From the NCBI GenBank assembly GCA_027475525.1, contig JAMWFC010000108.1, forward strand, positions 1,811-65,810: a stretch of DNA of 64,000 nt, written 5' to 3'. Of this stretch, positions 1-10,590 are shown in pieces. The number at the start of each line of letters is the position of its first letter. Position 1 is the first letter of the stretch. The position numbers and the translations under genes were made by a program. Origin of the DNA: Macrolepiota albuminosa. Lineage: Eukaryota > Basidiomycota > Agaricomycetes > Agaricales > Agaricaceae. The notes under the pieces were generated by a model. That model saw nothing but the letters and a program-made list of their open reading frames with translations. It was not told the origin of the DNA and searched no databases.

Positions 1-2640
1 GAGTTCTTCACAGATTATCTACATATTGTAAGTACAGAACTGCAAATACACACTATTTAAGTGATATCAAAGTTTGAGGGGCATTGTATGAGTATTGCAA
101 TGAATATGGATAAAGACGTACTGATTTCACTAAATTTGATATCAAATCAACTTTATTTTTTTCAACCTTGTACTTTTCTTAATCTAATTATCTTGATTCT
201 GTCATATAGCCTTGAAGGTGTATGCAAATATATACATTTGATGCATATACATAGACAATCAGAGCAAGATTTGAACCTCTATAATGATGACAGTGGTGAG
301 TACTTCTCAAGTGTGACACATCATTGACACAACTTAATACTACTTGTGACATTCATTTCAGACCCCCACCGTACACTGCTGATACTGGAAAGTGTTTCCA
401 GTGAAAAAAGTGTAAAAGAAAGCTGATATGCTATTTCTGATGTATTAATTTCCACAAAAAAAGTCATTCAACAAAGGAAAGTGCCTTTTTCTTTTGAAAA
501 TTGGCACATTGAAAATTGCATGACAGCTTTCTTTTCTAATTTTTCCAATGGAAACACAATCTGGTGCCAGCAGTGGTATTCACCTTTTTATAACTACTTA
601 ACATCCTTCAGATATTGATATAAATGCATAGATATCTTCCTAAGTAACCTACCCATATGTCTGCATAGTTCAAAGTTTATTTATATTCTTGAAAATTTAG
701 TTCTTAATTCACTTGTTATATGTTGGTGTCTCAAGAAAGGTTACTGCACTGTAATCCAATTGATTTCAAAATTTTATTTATATGTTTTTGTCAAAATAAT
801 AGAAAATTTGTAAAAACACAGTAAACATAATCCAATTAATTTCAGAATTTTGTTTGTTAAAATTATAGAAAAAAAATTTTAACTGAACTTAAAAGAATAA
901 TCGAATAAATTGCCACAGGAGGCTTACTCTGGTTCTTAGACTCAGGAGTAACTATTTAACTGAACTTAAAAGAATAATCGAATAAATTGCCACAGGAGGC
1001 TTACTCTGGTTCTTAGACTCAGGAGTAACTAATACAGCCCTCTGCAATGCATTCAATAGCATCAAATCAAGTACCATTAAAAATTTGGTTACAATATTTT
1101 TTCTTGTAAATATTTAAATAAATATTTGAAATCAGTTGGATTATTTTTACTGTTTTTTTTTTTGGTTACAATATTTTTTCTTGTAAATATTTAAATAAAT
1201 ATTTGAAATCAGTTGGATTATTTTTACTGTTTTTTTTTTTTTGCCAAAGAATATTGTTCCTGCACTCAGTGTTTATTCTCACCAATGTTGAACTGTACTT
1301 TTCTTGCTGATTGAGTTTTTGCTGTCAGCTGAGTAAGTTCAATTACAATATGTTTTCTATGGTTTTGACACACCTGCACTGAGTTAGGGAGTGGTGGATG
1401 TGTTGTTATGTTGAGCATGTCTCAAAAGTTGTAAGTTTCAAAAATTCTATCACATATCATAACACTGACCAAGCAGCCAATTTCATCTCCGCTCTAGCAT
1501 GGTAAAATAGATTAAACATTTTAACATAACAAACACCTCACACCTCAAAATTCTGGATACACTATCTCTTATACTTATACTAGCACGATTAAACATTTTA
1601 ACATAACAAACACCTCACACCTCAAAATTCTGGATACACTATCTCTTATACTTATACTAGCACAACTCTCAGAAAGTTTAGTTAGTATCTCTAGTAATAA
1701 TAAATCTAGAACAAGTTGATTGAATCTGTTTTTCATTTTCCTGGTATTGTTGGCAACATCGCATGCAAAGTTCAACTAAATTCCTTCTTTCCTTTTGTGA
1801 AACTATTGGACTATATTACAGTAGTATAGACCTTGATATATTGTGTAAAAGATCAATGGCTTTGTGTCTGGAATCTTCTTACAAAACTCTATTTGAAAAT
1901 CACACCCTGAAGATAACAGAACTAGTTGGAAGTTAACATTGTTCATGATGAGGAATCCATAGAGTGCTACCATGCACAGCAAGTGGGTTTTTCTGGTAGT
2001 ATATGACACAAAGAACAGGGAAATGACCGAAATATATTAGCCATACATGGTACATGTAGTAATGGAACCAAGTCGTAGGACAAAAGCGGCAGTCTACAAA
2101 AAAATAGAGAAAAATGCCGTGCAGCAGTCCTGCTTGAGCAAAGAGTCAAAAGCAGCTAATCCCGCAAGACTATCATAACCTCAACGCAAAGTCCCCCCTG
2201 AAGGTTTGGGAAATGCTTTCACTTCGAGATAGCACGGTTGACTACTTCGTAAGTCTTATCAACTACATCAACAACAATATATACACAACAAGGTAAGATT
2301 ATCTGCAATGGCTCGCACCTCCCTGTTTCTGAAGGGCTAAGAGAGTTTGCCACCACTCCAGCCCTAGTCACCGGAAATGAGAAATACGGAGGTGGATCCC
2401 CAACTGAACCAAATGAACAACACAACGTCCTGCACACACCCTCGTCTCCTTATCTTCTATACAAAGACTCAAACGCTCCCAAGACCTGGAGTTCGGAGGA
2501 CTAATCACTATCTGTGTAACTAACAGCATCAGTGGTGGTGCAGAAGATGATAACACCCAGCAGCGCACAATACAAGGCCAAGGCTCAATCAGAAATGAAG
2601 TAAATATCACAACCTGCTCCCTGTAGAACTATTTTAGACA
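1..2640. other. AT-rich region without a recognisable gene
   Basis: No open frame here is long or looks protein-like, and no RNA gene is visible. The stretch is rich in A/T runs and contains three exact 77-bp direct duplications (first copies near 878, 1087 and 1511), judged below to be assembly artefacts. It may be intergenic DNA or very old repeat DNA. Confidence 0.5.
878..1031. repeat. Exact 77-bp tandem duplication
   Basis: Bases 878-954 are repeated without change at 955-1031 and the copies abut perfectly. This is the cleanest example of the 77-bp duplications found throughout the window. The constant length regardless of sequence context points to an unmerged assembly overlap and not to a biological repeat. 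Confidence 0.9.
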
Positions 2641-2669
2641 AGAAATCATCAGTAGAGGATAATAACTAA

Positions 2670-5600
2670 GAGAGCTCCTCACCATTGATAGCAGCCCCTG
2701 AACCAGAAGGCCAAATAGAACGGCCAGTTATCTGCTCTAGCCGAGTTTTATGGAAGTCAACAGATACCCACACCATGAGATTGCCATCTCGCAAGCATAA
2801 CAATGTAGCTTTGCGTATAGGCTCTTTTGAAGAAGGGACTTTGGAACAACCGGAGCACCTAGATATGAAAACAAATGGAACCATGTAAATCAAGTACCGA
2901 AAGACAAAGAAGGGACTTTGGAACAACCGGAGCACCTAGATATGAAAACAAATGGAACCATGTAAATCAAGTACCGAAAGACAAAAAGAAAATTGGAATT
3001 CTATCGGTCGAGGAGACCCACCTGTCAGATGACAGAAGGAAGAGGTGAAGCAGCTCTTTGGTAAGAGATTGAAAATTTTCCACTCCCCTGACCCAGAGAA
3101 CCCATCTGGAAAACGAGGAGTAGTAGTAGTGTTGAAAAAAAATCTATTGAAAGTCCGAGGTGTGGGATTGAAGGTGATTGTCCCGAGACAAAGGAATCAA
3201 TCAATTTTGTTGCAGTGTACGCACCGAACATCACTGAAAGTGACGGCCAGAGTTAAGGTAGATGTCATGGCCGGAGACCTCAACATGATGGAGAACGCCC
3301 AGGATAGATCTCCTACAAGAGAGGCAACTGAAGCTCTAGACCACTTCAAGTAAATCCTATACCTGAGGGATGCATGGAGAGACGCTTTCCCAACCAAGAG
3401 AGCCTTCTTCTTCATCAAAGATGCTACATCGTCCATGTTAAGAATAGACAAAATCTACATGACAAACCCTCTCAACTTATCATCGTGTGACTGGTCGATC
3501 TCGCCCACTGGTATCCCAGGAACTGACCATCCACTCATCACGATAATCTCAACTTATCATCGTGTGACTGGTCGATCTCGCCCACTGGTATCCCAGGAAC
3601 TGACCATCCACTCATCACGATAATGCACACAGAGGCCCAATTGTGGGAAAAGTGAGATGGGTTATAAAAAACCACATAATACATAATGATGGAAAATTCA
3701 GGAAATATGTAGTAGAGTCCGAATGGAATAGCACTAGATAAAATTAGAACTCTAGGCAACAACAGATTGTCAGGAGCAAATCTCCAGACTGTATATATGA
3801 AATGGAAAAGAAACCTATTAACCTATGCAAAAGAAAGGAATAAGATCCTAGTACCAAATTATATCATGAAGAAAAAGAAAATCAAGTTGCGAAGAACCAG
3901 AAGCTAGATGACCCAGACCTTGATGATGTAGAGAAAACAGAGACAGTTAAGGAAATAACAAAGAAACTGGAATCTCTTGAGAGGAAATATCACATGGCTA
4001 AAAGAAAGGAAATTGCGATTAAGAACAGGTTAGAAGGAGAAACAATGTGCAAGTATTGCACAACATCCAACAAACAAGCGGTCAATCAATTGCGATTAAG
4101 AACAGGTTAGAAGGAGAAACAATGTGCAAGTATTGCACAACATCCAACAAACAAGCGGTCAATCTAGAGATGTAATATATGCCTTCATCATTCAAGAAAG
4201 AAAGCCCCAACATATCTTTGCCGGCATACAAGAGCAACTCAATTAAGATGGCCGAGATAGCCAGAAATTACCATAACGAACTCCAAAGTAAGCGCAAAGA
4301 CATCACAGACCAAGAATATGAGGAGAAGACCCTAAAAGTTCTGGGCACAATCAAGGCTTGCACATCGGAACAATGAAAAGAAGACTTGAGCAGTACAAGG
4401 AGAAGACCCTAAAAGTTCTGGGCACAATCAAGGCTTGCACATCGGAACAATGAAAAGAAGACTTGAGCAGTACAATTGAAATGAAGGAACTGCTGACGGC
4501 ACTACAGCTCTCAAATAATAGCTCAGCACCAGAACCAGATGGGATTCCATACCAATTCTAGAAGTCCTTCAATAACAAGTTTATAAATGACTCAACGCAG
4601 AACCTAAGGATTGTAAATCGTTAGCAGCCTCCCTCAAGGAATCCCACCTAAAAGGTTATGATATCCCAGGCCATGCCAAAAAGTTAATTGTGAACCTTTT
4701 TGCTGATGATGCGACTACGTTCCTATTGATGGAAGACAACAAGCAAGAAGAGCAGTAAAGTTTATGTGGGCTGGGAGGAGCTCCTTAGCTAATGAGAAAA
4801 CAATGTACGAGCCCTTCGATAGTCGACATCAGAACAAGAAATAAAGCAATGTAGCTGAAATCTTACTTGAAATTCGAAACAAACAGACCACTATGGGCCT
4901 TGGTGGCTGATGCAATCACAGCTGACAACGCCCTGAAGTCGGAAGAAATAGTGGACAAGCAGATTAAGGTATCACTGTTCCTGCAATCATTGGAAGACAA
5001 AGGTGACTGTGCACGAGGGGACGCGAGCCCAAATATAGCTTGCTTATTTATAGTGACAGCAGAGTTTAATGTAAGATTGATGACTTGCCTTCATCAACAG
5101 GGAAATTGAGGAAAATGCCGATATGGTTACAGTATCATGTAGCCGCTGATGACCCAAGCAAGCGTCAGAAAAATAAACTGTGTGAAGGCAGTGGAGTGCC
5201 TCAAAAGCAAACACAAATTGGGGATACAGAAATATTAGATATTAGAGGGAAAGATAAAATGCGATATACTTACTTAGATTCCAACTGCGAGTGTAGTAAC
5301 TGCATGAAGTTAGAAAACTCAGTTGGGTGCATACATCCAGCCTCGTATGTTAACCAAGCAAAAGACATGCTCACATTATAGTCTCGACAAAAGCAAATGC
5401 CAGGAAGTGGTTTTTAAATGCAACACTCTACCAAGGCCTAGATAAAACAATAAAAGCGATTGAAGGAATAAAGGAGGCAGTGATGATGGTAAATAAGAAA
5501 ACCCCAGCCTACGTGACGAAGATCTTTCCAGAACAATGAGGGTCTTCCTGTGGAAATGTCAACACGATGCGTACAAGGTGGGATCATACTGGGACAAACA

Positions 5601-5950
5601 AACAATGAAGCTTGACCTGAAGAGCCGGAGGATATGCAGCCATGATGGTAAAGTAAAGTAGACTTTCTGGATCACATTATCACCAAATGCTCCCATGTTA
5701 GTCAGGAGATTGTATGGGAAAAAGCGAGAAATGTATGGAGAAGAAGAACAAGGGAAACGTGGCCAGAGCGGAATTTATCCACCATACTAGGCAGCCCTCC
5801 GATGAAGATTACGGACGCTGAGAGAAGACTCTCCCTAGGTCTGACCCGGGTACACAAAATACTGAACCTAGAAGCGACCTATTTTATATGGACACTATAA
5901 TTAACAGAGTAATAAGAAAAGATGAAGATGATAGTCCACATTCACCACTA
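2670..5950 (+). mobile_element. Decayed non-LTR retrotransposon (LINE)
   Basis: A degenerate LINE can be followed through several frames. An apurinic-type endonuclease region at about 3045-3620 keeps a GDLNM motif, an RIDKIY stretch and a PTGIPGTDH stretch, all typical of fungal LINE endonucleases. At about 4500-4560 a PDGIPYQF stretch marks the start of the reverse transcriptase, and at 4699-4710 the catalytic FADD box is still readable. At 5660-5740 a DHIITKCSH stretch matches the C-terminal zinc-binding/RNase H-end region of these elements. Many stops, frame changes and missing segments make it non-functional. Exact 77-bp duplications at 2831, 3471, 4011 and 4321 add artificial breaks. The outer ends are approximate; no target-site duplication was found. 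The family assignment rests on motif recognition by eye. Confidence 0.65.
4699..4710 (+). pseudogene. FADD box of LINE reverse transcriptase
   Basis: The codons read Phe-Ala-Asp-Asp in a context of Asn-Leu before and Ala-Thr-Thr-Phe-Leu after, which is the palm-domain catalytic motif of LINE reverse transcriptases. Surrounding frames are broken, so only the motif survives. Confidence 0.65.
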
Positions 5951-6004
5951 GAAATAATTAACAAATAGAATAAGACTCTTCAAAATCACCTCCCTTCTCT
6001 AGTA

Positions 6005-6083
6005 GAAAAACCTGATTTGAACCCCAGGTGAGCAGCACAGCAGGCAAGAGGGCCTTGCCAAGGACATAGGCCATTAAGCTACT
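6005..6083 (-). repeat. tRNA-like remnant (possible SINE piece)
   Basis: Read on the minus strand, there is an A-box-like stretch TAGCTTAATGG followed after a plausible spacing by a B-box-like GGTTCAAATC. The acceptor arms do not pair, so this is not a working tRNA gene. It is immediately followed on the plus strand by a CTACTCC plus A-run sequence that recurs near 34440-34530. A tRNA-derived SINE remnant is the best guess, with modest support. Confidence 0.3.
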
Positions 6084-6199
6084 TGAAACGCTACTCCAAA
6101 AAAAAAACTCACCCCATTTTTAAAATGGAAATTGAATTTCCAACTAAACCCCACACAACTTGAAACGCTACTCCAAAAAAAAAACTCACCCCATTTTTA

Positions 6200-6420
6200 A
6201 AATGGAAATTGAATTTCCAACTAAACCCCACACACATGATTATATAAGTGTTTGTCTGGACAAAGGATTATATAAGCAGCCATCCAGATGAACACTTATA
6301 TAATCATGTGTGAGGTTTAGTTGGGAATTTAGTTTTTGTTTCTATTTCAAAAATGGACAAAGAATTATATAAGCAGTCATCCAGACAAACACTTATATAA
6401 TCATGTGTTGGGGTTTAGTT
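6200..6420. repeat. Palindromic MITE-like repeat
   Basis: A 21-bp arm at 6232-6252 is the perfect reverse complement of 6291-6311, and the same arm recurs near 6386-6408. Pairing extends outward with a few mismatches to roughly 40 bp on each side (the GAATTTCCAACTAAACC and GGTTTAGTTGGGAATTT flanks). Short terminal inverted repeats around a small AT-rich core are typical of MITEs. No target-site duplication was established. A related arm appears near 35580-35640. Confidence 0.5.
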
Positions 6421-7104
6421 GGGAATTTATTTAATTTTTATTTCTATTTCAAAAATGGAGTGTTCGTCTAGACGAAGGATTATATAATTGGTTGTCAAAC
6501 TTAATCGGTGTATAGATGACTGAGATGATTGAGGTATTCCTAATCTTCAGAATCTGATTCTAACAACATGTTCCTCAATTGTATAGTTTATTCTAATCTG
6601 TCCATCCATCCACTCCGTCCCCCCCTTGCGACAACTACTCAACCTGGTTGCCTACGTGACATACATGTACCGCAATCTATTCTGATTTCTGATTCTTTGA
6701 CAACTCCACACTTATATTATTTCGTATGTGAATCCTACTTGTGATATACTATTCCACCCCTTTAGCTAGGAGAGTCCTCTCTGAGTCGGATGTCACTAAG
6801 ACATCATAAGGCGTTCACACTTAGGAAGATGAATTCACACTCCGCTACTCTGTAAAGAACTAGTCAATGAGACTGAGATGCGAAAGCCTTTGCTTTGAAT
6901 TGACAGGCATGACAACTGGCTTGACTTTTTGCCATAAGGGACTCAGCAATAAGACTTTGTCTCACTCTAGACTAAGTCAAAAATACATTAGGTAACATTT
7001 GTTCTATGTCTTATTTGAAGTATTAGGATAGCTGGTTGCGGTAAAAAATCGTATTGTCCAACTAAAAAAGGACTCTATGCTAAAGAGTGGAATACATTTG
7101 ACAA
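6421..7104. other. Intergenic DNA, no gene seen
   Basis: AT-rich sequence between the palindromic repeat and the 3' end of the minus-strand gene at 7105. Nothing gene-like was seen on either strand. Confidence 0.5.
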
Positions 7105-8426
7105 TTATACAAAGTCTGCTTTGTCTTCTACTTCTTCAATTTCAACGTATTCATCATCTATTGGCAGATCAACCACGTCTTTAATCCACATTGGCAGCAA
7201 ACGTACTGTAGCAGCATGACAACTGGCTTCTTCAGGGTCAGCAAGCAAAATAACGTCTTGGATGTTGAATGAAGTCATGTCTCCAAAGCGGCCCTTGTAG
7301 ACGCTGACTGTGAATGTAGCAATAACAGTGAACCAGTTTGCCACATCAACGTATGCATGAGGCAATGACTGATATTTTTCAAGGTTGAATTTTTGGTGTC
7401 GCCCATCATAAACTGATACTAGAATCGTTATTCATGAGGCAATGACTGATATTTTTCAAGGTTGAATTTTTGGTGTCGCCCATCATAAACTGATACTAGA
7501 ATCGTTATTCAATTATAATAAGCCATAATAGAAAAAAGTGGGTGAATTTTATGGCTTATCTGAATCTCCGTATGGTCTTACTGCATCAGACCAAGATAAC
7601 TTGGTGTGGCTGTGATTACCCTTCTTTGTTGGAGAAGCAGGAGCTAGTCTTGTGGATGAACCCGGTTTGTCTAAAGAGTCGTTAGCTTTCTATATTAAGT
7701 GATGGTCGTTAATTATACAGCTAGTCTTGTGGATGAACCCGGTTTGTCTAAAGAGTCGTTAGCTTTCTATATTAAGTGATGGTCGTTAATTATACTGTAT
7801 ACCTAAACGACTCGTGCTCTTTCTCGTAAGCATTGTTGTAAGGGAGACGCCATCCTGTTGCGTGATTACTGACAAATTCTCCTTGTTGGAAACCGCTCCA
7901 ATGAAGGCCATTGCACGAGGAAACGTGCGATCTGAAAAAGCAACTGATATATAATGTGGGTCTCCTTCGTCAACCAGATGGCTAAACATGACCATTCCAA
8001 CAAGATAAAAGACGGAAAAGTTTTGCTTGGCTGTAGAAGATCTTTTTTGCTGGAAGACAAATCCTTGTTGGAAGTCTTGAGGGTTAGCAGCTGCGAGATT
8101 GATGACTTGAACGCTACTTGATTTAGGTACACGAACGTCCAATTCTATAAGACAACTTGCTACACTAGGAAAGGAGTATTTGAGATTGACAACAGCCTCT
8201 TTGGATACTTGGGAAGTTTTGGTGTCATAGCATGTATAATTGATTGCTTCTAGAATGATAGGTTGTGTGTCGTCGGACTTGGCATCTTGCCTAGAGTAAT
8301 ATATAAAAAAAGTCAGCTGATAAAGTGAAGTGATCCAAATATTTTGACTTACATATTTTGTGAAGTCGAATTGTTTATGAATTCAGCGTAAGGTAGTTCA
8401 GATACAACATCTTTAGCATGTAGCAT
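7105..8426 (-). CDS. Unrecognised multi-exon host protein (minus strand)
   Basis: Three exons can be proposed. Exon 1 (8426 to about 8353) starts MLHAKDVV and ends at a GTAAGT donor. The next exon runs from 8290 to about 7803, with an acceptor ending TTACTCTAG and a GTATAC donor. The last exon runs from 7495 to the stop at 7105, with an acceptor ending GATTCTAG. The protein has no motif I recognise; it contains a hydrophobic FYLVGMVMF stretch and ends in an acidic tail rich in Glu, Asp and Val. A 77-bp exact duplication (7356-7509) lies across the last exon and its acceptor, and another lies at 7643, so the region is longer here than in the real gene. Further coding-looking minus-strand exons lie upstream at 8459-8833 and near 10010-10090, so the true 5' end may have been split by the LTR at 8883-9718. 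Intron calls are by eye. Confidence 0.45.
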
Positions 8427-8882
8427 TCTATCGATTATAGTTTAATTAATTGCAGTAGTTGCAAAATATTCAACACGTACTGATTGCTGGCACTGGCAAT
8501 ATTTTTTCCTTTATCAAGAATATAACTCAAACCGCTTTCGTCTGTCTCTTCCCTACAATGTCAATAAGCCTTATCATATCAAGAAAAGGGGTACGATTGA
8601 AAACAAACTTTGAGTCTGACTTATTAATATCTTCTTGCATGTTAGCTTTATTGGAAGTCATTCGCTTGTACTTCTTCTTTGTTTTCTGCTCTAACATGGT
8701 AGCTTCAGTGTCTGATTCAGATCTTATTTGTTGTTTCCTGTACCGTTACTCATTAGAATCAAACACTAATATTGACAATGAAAGTAAAGTAACGTACTTG
8801 GCTGAAAGTTGGGCCATTTGGTTGACGCTATGAGAAAAGCTGAAGACAAAGGTATAAAGGGAGGTTTTTTTCAACCTGATTG

Positions 8883-9718
8883 TGTCACGACCCCTCCCCT
8901 CTGGACCCACCCTGGGACACCCCCGGAACACCATCCAGGACCCTCCCTCTGACCCCACAGGACACGCCCCGCCATCACGACCGCCGACACCGCCATCACG
9001 TGCATCAAGGACCGCCATCAGCCACCACCAGCCCCGATCAACGATTGGATCATGCGACTCGTTCCTGGCCATCACGCATCATGCATCACAACTTCCTCCG
9101 TGCCAATTGATCACGCGCCCCACATGCACGATCCAGGTATACAGTCCCTGCCTGCTACTCAATGACTCCCAGAACCCATCCCAGACACCCCGGAACTCCG
9201 AGACCCGGTCCCGTAGTACTTATAGCGTAGTTCCCTGTTGTATTCGTTAGTCTTGATATTACACTGCTTACACTCCGAGACCCGGTCCCGTAGTACTTAT
9301 AGCGTAGTTCCCTGTTGTATTCGTTAGTCTTGATATTACACTGCTTACACTGCTTTAACTTGGTTACTTGAATTGTTGCGTGCCCTCTGCTTGACTGGTA
9401 CGCATTGACTGGCATGCTTGACTGGCACGCTTGAATATCCACGTGCTCTAAGTTTGGTACGCACTTCGCGACTTTTAATTTGCTAACCCGGTCTTGTCTT
9501 AGAACCCCCGGTTCACGACTCAACCCCCTCCCTATCCTCAGCCACCCAAAACCCAAAACTCCCGGACCAAGTCTCCTCTCCCAGGATTACCCCTGTCCGC
9601 GTCTTGAACCCCGGAGTCCTAATCCCGGAGTTCCAGACACCCAAGTATCCGTAGGTCAAGTCCGCATCGTAAGGGCAATTGCTTTCCTGGAAAGCCCCCG
9701 ACTCAGCAGAACCTGACA
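8883..9718 (+). mobile_element. Solo LTR, gypsy family I
   Basis: Starts TGTCACGACC and ends CCTGACA, with the 5-bp target duplication GATTG on both sides (8878-8882 and 9719-9723). It matches the LTRs at 17084-17807 and of the element at 50402-62017. It keeps a TATA-like ACTTATAG followed about 28 nt later by AGTCTTGATATTA (9249-9261), the predicted transcript start. A 77-bp exact duplication starts at 9198, which explains the extra length. A perfect target duplication with no internal region means a solo LTR left by LTR-LTR recombination. Confidence 0.92.
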
Positions 9719-9723
9719 GATTG

Positions 9724-10091
9724 TTTTAAAGCATATTCGTTATCCTCAAAAAGCGTTTTCACACTTACCATATTTAGAGCAATAACAAAAACAGTAGGAG
9801 TCGCCGATCATTTTTAAGCACGTTAATTTAACTAGAATTAGAAATTATTTTCACACTTGTGTTGATTAGAAGTCATTTATTTTGCTTTCAACATTGGTTT
9901 GCTAAGATCAGGTAATTTTTAGTAAGTTTCAACGTGTTAACAAGCAATGTGGCCTATTTCTATCAAAAGCAGTCTGGTAATTTTTAGCAAGTTTCAAGTT
10001 TTATGTTAGCAAGCAATGAGACCTATTTCTGTCAGAAGCAGCATCAGAAGATCATCAAAAGTATCTTCGGTGGTGTTTGCAACGTCATTTT
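9724..10091 (-). pseudogene. Host flank with a likely displaced exon
   Basis: Between the family I solo LTR and the family III LTR lies AT-rich host DNA. On the minus strand around 10090-10010 an open stretch reads VANTTEDTFDDLLMLLLTEIG, protein-like and in the direction of the gene at 7105-8426. An imperfect tandem duplication of about 65 bp (about 9910-10040) is also present. It is probably an upstream exon of that gene, cut from its promoter by the LTR at 10092. Confidence 0.35.
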
Positions 10092-10590
10092 TGTCAGGGG
10101 ACTCCTCATTTCTTCCTTTTCTCACTCCTTATCTCTTCACTCTCCTTCCATTCATTCTCTTACTTCTTCTGACATTATTTCATTTTACTGTTTCTATTCT
10201 TTCAACACTATCTGTTAGTACCACTCTTAGCCCTTGAGATGTTCTGGTTCTTTAGCCACCATTCAGACAAGTATGGGCCCACTCAGCACCGCTTCCAGAC
10301 TGCTTATATAAGCCAGAGTTTGCCAGAGTTTGCCCCTTATTTGTACAAGTGTTTGTGTAGGCAATTTTCGAGTTTTTAAGGTTTTGTTGTACTGTACAGT
10401 TGTTTCCCACACTTCAGAGGCCCCAGAAGCGTCCAACCTGGCATAGGGAATCCCTAGACTTGTTCTCTTTGGATCTCCCTCTGCCAGGTGAGTAGCTACC
10501 TTGATATTGTCAGTATGTATTCTAATACACTTTGGATCTCCCTCTGCCAGCTGTGTGACTGAGCCACAGCCTCTAGAGGTTGCCCTTGCA
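10092..10590 (+). mobile_element. Family III LTR joined to element A
   Basis: The LTR begins TGTCAGGGGAC and ends GCCCTTGCA. It contains a TATATAAG box near 10303, and matches reverse-oriented copies at 41923-42439, 45363-45880 and 46252-46827. Unlike those copies it has no matching target duplication: the left flank is host DNA and the right flank is the protease of element A. The LTR therefore sits at a recombination or deletion junction. Confidence 0.8.

Noticed and set aside
262..285. B-box-like GGTTCAAATC on the minus strand as a tRNA gene
   Set aside because: No A box or cloverleaf pairing at the expected distance. The same applies to the B-box-like site near 32845 and the one near 36145.
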